Assembly: GCA_016192455.1 (NCBI GenBank)
Contig: JACPUC010000009.1
Location: forward strand, 62,001-126,000
DNA from: Candidatus Tectimicrobiota bacterium
GTDB lineage: Bacteria > JACPUC01
Direction of reading: 5' to 3'
DNA: 64,000 nt
This document shows, in pieces, positions 59,604 to 64,000 of the stretch; within the stretch, counting starts at the first letter, position 1, and each line of letters opens with the position of its first letter. The notes beneath the pieces were generated by a model that saw nothing but the letters and a program-made list of their open reading frames with translations, was not told where the DNA came from and did no database searches. The position numbers were made by a program, and so were the translations under genes.

Positions 59604-61391
59604 TCATCGCCGCCCGGAGACCCCACGGGGACGCCACAGCGCCGCCAGCACGAAACCAAGAGCCACGGCGGCGCAGAGCCAGCCGAAGAGGTAGCCGAGG
59701 CGCACGTAGAAGGTGAGAGGGGTGTGCCGGGGGGGGATGGTCACCCGAACCACGGCGCGTTCGAAGAGCCCGGCCCCGGCGTGCAAGCCGCCGCGCCGAT
59801 CGATCCAGCCGGAGATGCCGGTGTTGGCCGCGCGGGCGATTGGCCGCCGCGTCTCCACCGCTCGCAGGCTTGCCATGGCCCAATGCTGGTAAGGCGCGGA
59901 GGTGCGTCCAAACCAGGCATCGTTCGTGAGGTTAAGGAAGAACTCGGCCCCCTGGCGCGCCGCCGCGCGCGCCAGCTCCGGGAAGATGATCTCGAAGCAG
60001 ATGAGCACGGCGAAGGGATGCCCGCGCAGCTCCATCATGGCGACCCCGGCGCCCGGCGTGAACGCTCCGATTTCGCCCGTCAGGTTGCTGGCGAACTTGA
60101 AGAGCCAAGAGAACGGCACGTACTCGCCGAACGGGACGAGATGCTGCTTGTCGTAGCGCCCCAGCACCTCCGCTCGCGGTGAAAGGAGGTAGGCGCTGTT
60201 GAAGACACGGCTGCTCTCTCCCGACGCCGCGCCGGCGACGGCCTCGACCGTCGGGGCGCCTACGACCGTCGGCGTGGCGCTCTCGCGCACCCCCTCGAGG
60301 AAGCGTCGGCGCAGTGCCGATTCGGCGGCAAAATCGAAGGGGAGTGCCGTCTCGGGCCACACCACGAGGTCCACGCCCGCTGCTCGGGCCTGGCGGCTGA
60401 GGGTTTCATAGATGTCCAGCGTCGCTTCACGGTAGCTCCGCTCCCACTTGATGCCTTGCGGCACACTCCCTTGCAGGATGCCGAGACGTAGGGCGCCGGC
60501 GGCGGCGCGGCGCGCCGTCGCGGGCGGGGTGTCGCCACTCCCTGATTGCCCCAGTCCGCCGGCAATCCCGCCGGCAGCCGTCGCCGCGGCCGCCGTCTGG
60601 CCCGTTCCGCGCGCCTCCGCGGCCTGCCGCTCAGGAGCGTAGGCCGACCATTGCACGACCCCGTAGGCCGCGTTGCCAAGGAAGAGCAGCACCGCCGCCA
60701 GGGTGACCGGCTGACGGAGAACCCGCCACCAGCGGCTGCCCGCCTCGCCCCATGCCGGGAAGAACCAGGCCTCGAGCGACGCGGCGACGGCGCCGTTCAC
60801 CGTCACCAGCAGGAGGTTCAGGCCGGCCGTACCGAAGAGATCGGCGCTCTGGATCAGCAGGGGCCAGGGAACCTGGCTGTAGGCCAGCTCACCCCAGGGG
60901 AAACCGCCGAAGACGGCATGCGCCCGCCCCACCTCCACCCCCACCCAGAGGAACGGCGTCGCGCCCCAATACCAGGCCTCGCGGCGCCTCGCCACCAGGG
61001 AGGCGAAGAAGGCGAACAGCGCCGGGTAGCAGGCGAGGTAGGCGGTCAGCAGCAGCGTCACGAGGAGGCTGGCAAGGCGCGGCAGCCCCCCATACTGCTC
61101 CATGACCAGCACCACCCAGTAGAGGAGCGGCAGGTAGAACCCCATGCCGCAGGCCCAGCCAAGCCAGAGGCTTCGCAAGCCCGTCGCCCGCCGGCAGAAG
61201 AGGAGGAGCGGCGCCAGCCCCACGTAAGCCAGCCAGGGAATGGCCAGCTTGGGGAGGCTGAAGCTGAGGAGGACGCCCCCTGCCACGACGACCACGGTGC
61301 AGGCGGTCAGGCTGCCGGCACGCACCTCGCTCCAGCCCATGACCCGCCGGATGGCGACCGTTCTGGATGTCCCCGCATCTCCGCTCGGCAT
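59604..61391 (-). CDS. lnt: Apolipoprotein N-acyltransferase
   Basis: 595 residues from ATG 61391 (ATG 61340 is an alternative). Six or so N-terminal transmembrane helices (for example LAIPWLAYVGLAPLLLF; LASLLVTLLLTAYLACYPALFAFF), then a periplasmic nitrilase domain with the catalytic triad Glu347 (VVWPETALP), Lys415 (YDKQHLVPFGEY) and Cys465 (AVLICFEIIFPEL), and a last C-terminal helix. It adds the third acyl chain to lipoproteins before Lol sorting. An Ala/Gly/Thr-rich low-complexity stretch (about 253-300) sits between membrane and nitrilase parts, making it longer than usual. Confidence 0.96.
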   Translation of the reverse strand: MPSGDAGTSRTVAIRRVMGWSEVRAGSLTACTVVVVAGGVLLSFSLPKLAIPWLAYVGLAPLLLFCRRATGLRSLWLGWACGMGFYLPLLYWVVLVMEQYGGLPRLASLLVTLLLTAYLACYPALFAFFASLVARRREAWYWGATPFLWVGVEVGRAHAVFGGFPWGELAYSQVPWPLLIQSADLFGTAGLNLLLVTVNGAVAASLEAWFFPAWGEAGSRWWRVLRQPVTLAAVLLFLGNAAYGVVQWSAYAPERQAAEARGTGQTAAAATAAGGIAGGLGQSGSGDTPPATARRAAAGALRLGILQGSVPQGIKWERSYREATLDIYETLSRQARAAGVDLVVWPETALPFDFAAESALRRRFLEGVRESATPTVVGAPTVEAVAGAASGESSRVFNSAYLLSPRAEVLGRYDKQHLVPFGEYVPFSWLFKFASNLTGEIGAFTPGAGVAMMELRGHPFAVLICFEIIFPELARAAARQGAEFFLNLTNDAWFGRTSAPYQHWAMASLRAVETRRPIARAANTGISGWIDRRGGLHAGAGLFERAVVRVTIPPRHTPLTFYVRLGYLFGWLCAAVALGFVLAALWRPRGVSGRR

Positions 61392-61711
61392 GTCGTGTCT
61401 CGTTGATTCGTGGCGGAATCGTGGGCTGCGGTCCGGTCGGAGAACTTTTGCGATACGACCTTCCCGCTTCGCGCACCCCCGACCCTGCGACCATTTCCCA
61501 GCGGCAGAGGGTTGGGATGGGGGTGGGACGCGAGAACCCAGCGTTGCGCCAGCCGTTCGCCAGCCGGCGTAGGCAGGGTGAATTCCAGCCTTGTGCGCCT
61601 GCTGAGGCGCGCGGGAAGAGGGCGGCCCCCCACTCTAGCCTGCTTCGCCATGGAGATTCCGGGTCGCCTATGACAACGGCAGGCCGGCGAGCTCGCGCCG
61701 GCGGACGGGCA
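61392..61711. other. Intergenic region between HNH gene and lnt
   Basis: 320 bases, no gene. CTTTTGCGATACG followed by CTTCGCGCACCCCCGAC (61445-61484) resembles a worn copy of the modular repeat in minus orientation. The lnt promoter should be here but no clear hexamers were found. Confidence 0.4.
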
Positions 61712-62251
61712 TCACGCAGATTGCGGCAAGGGAACCCAGCGCGATGGCAGGTATTTACTCCAGCGTTGGAGCTGCGAGGGCGTGGGGGCGTGCGCCATGA
61801 GTTGGTACCAGAAGTAATGCGGACGGAAAGGACGGCGACGCAACCTGAGGTTGCTGGCGGCCAAGGGGCGATCACCCTTGCGCAGGTTGCAGGGGTGACA
61901 GGCGACGACGACATTCTCCCAGCTCGTCGCCCCGCCCTGGGAGCGAGGCACGACGTGGTCGAGCGTCAGGTCCGCGCCGCGCGCGCCGCAATACTGGCAG
62001 GTAAAGTCATCACGGCGGAAGACGTTCCGTTTGCTGAAGCTCACGGCCAGCCGGGAGGGCCTGTGGATGTAGCGATTGAGGCGGACCACCGACGGCTCGA
62101 GCATGCTGAGGCGCTCGCTGCGCAGACGGCCCTCTCCCCTCTCGACATACTCCGCTTTACCGACCAGGAGGAGGATGATTGCTCGGCGTGTAGAGGTAAA
62201 GTGGAGAGGCTCATAGGACTGATTCAGCACCAGTACCCGTACATACGGCAT
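61712..62251 (-). CDS. HNH endonuclease
   Basis: 179 residues from MPYVRVLVLNQSYEPLHF (ATG 62251 after AGGAGG). This is the widespread small single-domain HNH family: RAIILLLVGKAEYVE, FSKRNVFRRDDFTCQYCG (first zinc Cys pair), LTLDHVVPRSQGGATSWENVVVACHPCNLRKGD (catalytic His-Asn-His and second Cys pair). Such proteins are probably metal-dependent nucleases; the natural role is not established. A convincing promoter and a leader hairpin lie upstream. Not obviously part of a mobile element. Confidence 0.93.
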   Translation of the reverse strand: MPYVRVLVLNQSYEPLHFTSTRRAIILLLVGKAEYVERGEGRLRSERLSMLEPSVVRLNRYIHRPSRLAVSFSKRNVFRRDDFTCQYCGARGADLTLDHVVPRSQGGATSWENVVVACHPCNLRKGDRPLAASNLRLRRRPFRPHYFWYQLMAHAPTPSQLQRWSKYLPSRWVPLPQSA

Positions 62252-62379
62252 ACACGGCCCTCCTGGGACATCGACCTCCACAGCCACAGCCAGGGAACCG
62301 CACAGCCCGCGCCATACTCCAGTCGGTTCATGCCAGCGTGGGTCTCCCGTGATGTCCCACCTCATCATCAACCTAGACA

Positions 62380-62396
62380 AAGCACTCCTTGTGCTT
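62380..62396 (-). promoter_or_regulatory. Leader hairpin of the HNH gene
   Basis: AAGCAC, five-base loop, GTGCTT: a perfect 6-base stem right after the predicted transcription start, in a 150-base leader. It could protect the RNA 5' end or be regulatory. Confidence 0.4.
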
Positions 62397-62411
62397 CGGG
62401 CGCTGGGGCGT

Positions 62412-62440
62412 ACTCTACAAACTTGGCCGTTCCCTGTCAA
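62412..62440 (-). promoter_or_regulatory. Sigma-70 promoter of the HNH gene
   Basis: On the minus strand TTGACA (62440-62435), a 17-base spacer and TAGAGT (62417-62412). About 160 bases upstream of the HNH start codon. Confidence 0.7.
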
Positions 62441-62998
62441 CGCCGCCCGGCGCCGCCTCCCGGTGCAGGAGGCTCGTGCTCGCGCGCGCAGGTGAACTCC
62501 GGAGATGGAGATTGGGGGCGGAGACTGAGGCAGGGGAGGGAGAAGTCTGGTCGCCGCAGCGGGAGAGTCTCTCGCCCCACGCCGGGCGCTCCTCTTCGGC
62601 TGCATTCCGGCGCTGTCCGCAGGATGAACCGTGAGGCTGTTCCCTTGTCTAACCTGGCGCCTCGGCCCGCGGCGCGACAGAGCACCGCGAGGCCGGGCCG
62701 GCCGCAACCCAGGGGCAACATCCGGGCAGCACCCCGATCAATGCTTTGGGCGCGGTCCAGAACGGGTGAGCGAGGCGGGAGCACACCTGTGGAAAGTTCT
62801 CCCCCTCCTCAACTTTCCAATTGAACCTCACGGACCGACCGTGCAGACTTGCAGGTGCGTCGCTTCATCCACGGCCACGGCCGGGGCCCGACCGGTGGCG
62901 CCCGCGCACCACCGCCGAGCCGCCGCATGCCGTGGCGCAAGCCGTCAGCGCCAGGCGGCGTCTCCCCGGGACGCCACTTCGGCGCCTCAGGAACGCTG

Positions 62999-64000
62999 AT
63001 GTCCGCCACGCGGAGCGCAAGAAAGACGATGCGTCCCCTCCGCTACCTCCTTCTCGGTATGGTGGCTCTCGTGGCGGTGGCTATGGGCATCGCGGCAGCC
63101 CTGGGGATTGCCTCGGTGTCGCAGCTCCCGCAGGTTTCCGAGCTCGCCACCTTCCGGCCGAGCTCGACCACCCGCATCTATGACCGCAACGGCGAGCTGC
63201 TGGCGGAGTTTTTCCAGGAACGCCGGCACATCATCCCCCTCGGTGGCATGCCGCGCCACCTCATCAACGCCGTGCTGGCCGCGGAGGATCCGCGCTTCTA
63301 CACGCATGAGGGACTGGATTTCCGCGGCATCGCCAGGGCGCTGGTGGCCGACATCCGGCACGGCTCGATGAAGCAGGGGGGCTCGACGATCACCCAGCAG
63401 CTCGCGCGCGTGCTCTTCCTCTCCACCGAGAGGACCCTCATGCGCAAGCTGCGCGAGGCGCTCCTGGCGATGCTCATTGAGCGCCGCTACACGAAGGATG
63501 AGATTCTCTGGCTGTACCTGAACCAGATCTACCTCGGCAGCGGCGCCTACGGCGTGGAAGCCGCCGCGCAGACCTACTTCAGCAAGAACGCCAGCGCGCT
63601 CACCCTCCCCGAGGCGGCGCTCATTGCCGGGCTGCCGCAGGCACCCAGCGCCTATACCCCGTTCCGCAACCCCGCGCGCGCCGTGCAGCGTCGCAACCAT
63701 GTGCTGCGCCGCATGTGGGCCGAGGGATTCCTTCCTGAGGTCACGTACAAGAGGGCGATCCAGGCCCCCATGCAGCTCGCGCCGCGACAGGCGGCGGGAC
63801 AAAGCTCCACCTCGGCCCCGTTCTGGGTGGAGATGATCCGCCAATACCTCGAATCATCGTATGGCGCCGAGGCGATCTACCACACCGGCCTCGAAGTCCA
63901 CACCACCCTCGATCTCACTTTCCAGCGCGATGCCCAAAAGGCCCTGCGGCAAGGTCTGCGGGAACTGGACCGGCGGGGGCGCTATCGCGGCGTCCCGACC
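62999..64000 (+). CDS. Penicillin-binding protein 1A, 3' end outside window
   Basis: 334 codons in window, open to the end. The ATG at 62999 follows AGGAACGCTG and gives a short basic tail before MRPLRYLLLGMVALVAVAMG, the single membrane helix; an ATG at 63029 is the alternative. The GT51 peptidoglycan glycosyltransferase domain is complete: AAEDPRFYTHEGLDFRGIARA with the catalytic Glu, QGGSTITQQLARVLFLS, RRYTKDEILWLYLNQIYLGSGAYG, and LPEAALIAGLPQAPSAYTP. A linker and the start of the OB/transpeptidase region (GLEVHTTLDLTFQ) follow. It polymerises and cross-links murein in the periplasm. Confidence 0.93.
   Translation, partial: MSATRSARKTMRPLRYLLLGMVALVAVAMGIAAALGIASVSQLPQVSELATFRPSSTTRIYDRNGELLAEFFQERRHIIPLGGMPRHLINAVLAAEDPRFYTHEGLDFRGIARALVADIRHGSMKQGGSTITQQLARVLFLSTERTLMRKLREALLAMLIERRYTKDEILWLYLNQIYLGSGAYGVEAAAQTYFSKNASALTLPEAALIAGLPQAPSAYTPFRNPARAVQRRNHVLRRMWAEGFLPEVTYKRAIQAPMQLAPRQAAGQSSTSAPFWVEMIRQYLESSYGAEAIYHTGLEVHTTLDLTFQRDAQKALRQGLRELDRRGRYRGVPT

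Larger units (their letters stand above)
62252..62998. other. Divergent intergenic region HNH gene / PBP1A gene
   Basis: 747 bases. Holds the HNH promoter (62412-62440) and leader hairpin (62380-62396). No gene is supported in 62441-62998; open frames there have random composition. Confidence 0.6.

Noticed and set aside
61367-62824. Plus-strand open frame across the HNH gene region
   Set aside because: Antisense to the HNH gene in its middle and random in composition elsewhere; no motif.

Overview
The window is about 64 kb of high-GC chromosomal DNA from a Gram-negative (diderm) bacterium. It carries a full lipid A and outer-membrane assembly cluster that uses LpxI for the pyrophosphatase step. 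It also has twin UbiD decarboxylases, a luciferase-like monooxygenase, solute-binding proteins without transporters, and a hydantoinase B/acetone carboxylase-type subunit. That mix recalls uncultivated soil lineages such as Methylomirabilota/Rokubacteria or Tectomicrobia, or a deep Desulfobacterota relative. This placement is inference from gene content only. No rRNA, tRNA, CRISPR array, phage or IS transposase was seen.

Left part (1-16 kb): a truncated PAS/GAF sensor histidine kinase with a single-domain response regulator, a secreted cupredoxin-like protein lacking copper ligands, a decayed HTH regulator, and a NifA-like sigma-54 activator with an unusual Walker A motif. Then come UbiD decarboxylase 1, RecQ, UbiD decarboxylase 2, an NMT1-type binding protein, a flavin-dependent monooxygenase and a membrane dihaem cytochrome.

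Middle part (16-39 kb): an SOS/mutagenesis locus (lexA, a small ORF, dinB) interrupted by a Dam-type DNA methyltransferase that sits between two copies of a palindromic intergenic repeat. It continues with a HyuB-like subunit, purD and purH, then rlmN, coaD, an aminotransferase, recN, nadK, a LivK-like binding protein, fructose-1,6-bisphosphatase, an acyl-CoA carboxylase beta subunit, an enoyl-CoA hydratase and a small cytochrome c.

Right part (39.4-61.4 kb): 17 consecutive minus-strand genes form an envelope cluster. In transcription order they are lnt, prfB (with a programmed +1 frameshift), lysS, lolC/E, lolD, clpC, an intrinsic terminator, then bamA, skp, lpxD, fabZ, lpxA, a Gfo/Idh/MocA dehydrogenase, lpxI, lpxB, a DUF374 acyltransferase, waaA and lpxK. 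Together they make lipid A-Kdo, mature and sort lipoproteins, and assemble outer-membrane proteins. No msbA lies among them. An HNH endonuclease gene and the 5' part of a PBP1A gene close the window.

The intergenic spaces hold at least five copies of a modular palindromic repeat whose outer arms are conserved while the core palindrome varies, plus GTAGGGGC-bounded palindromes. These are the clearest structure that ordinary genes do not explain.
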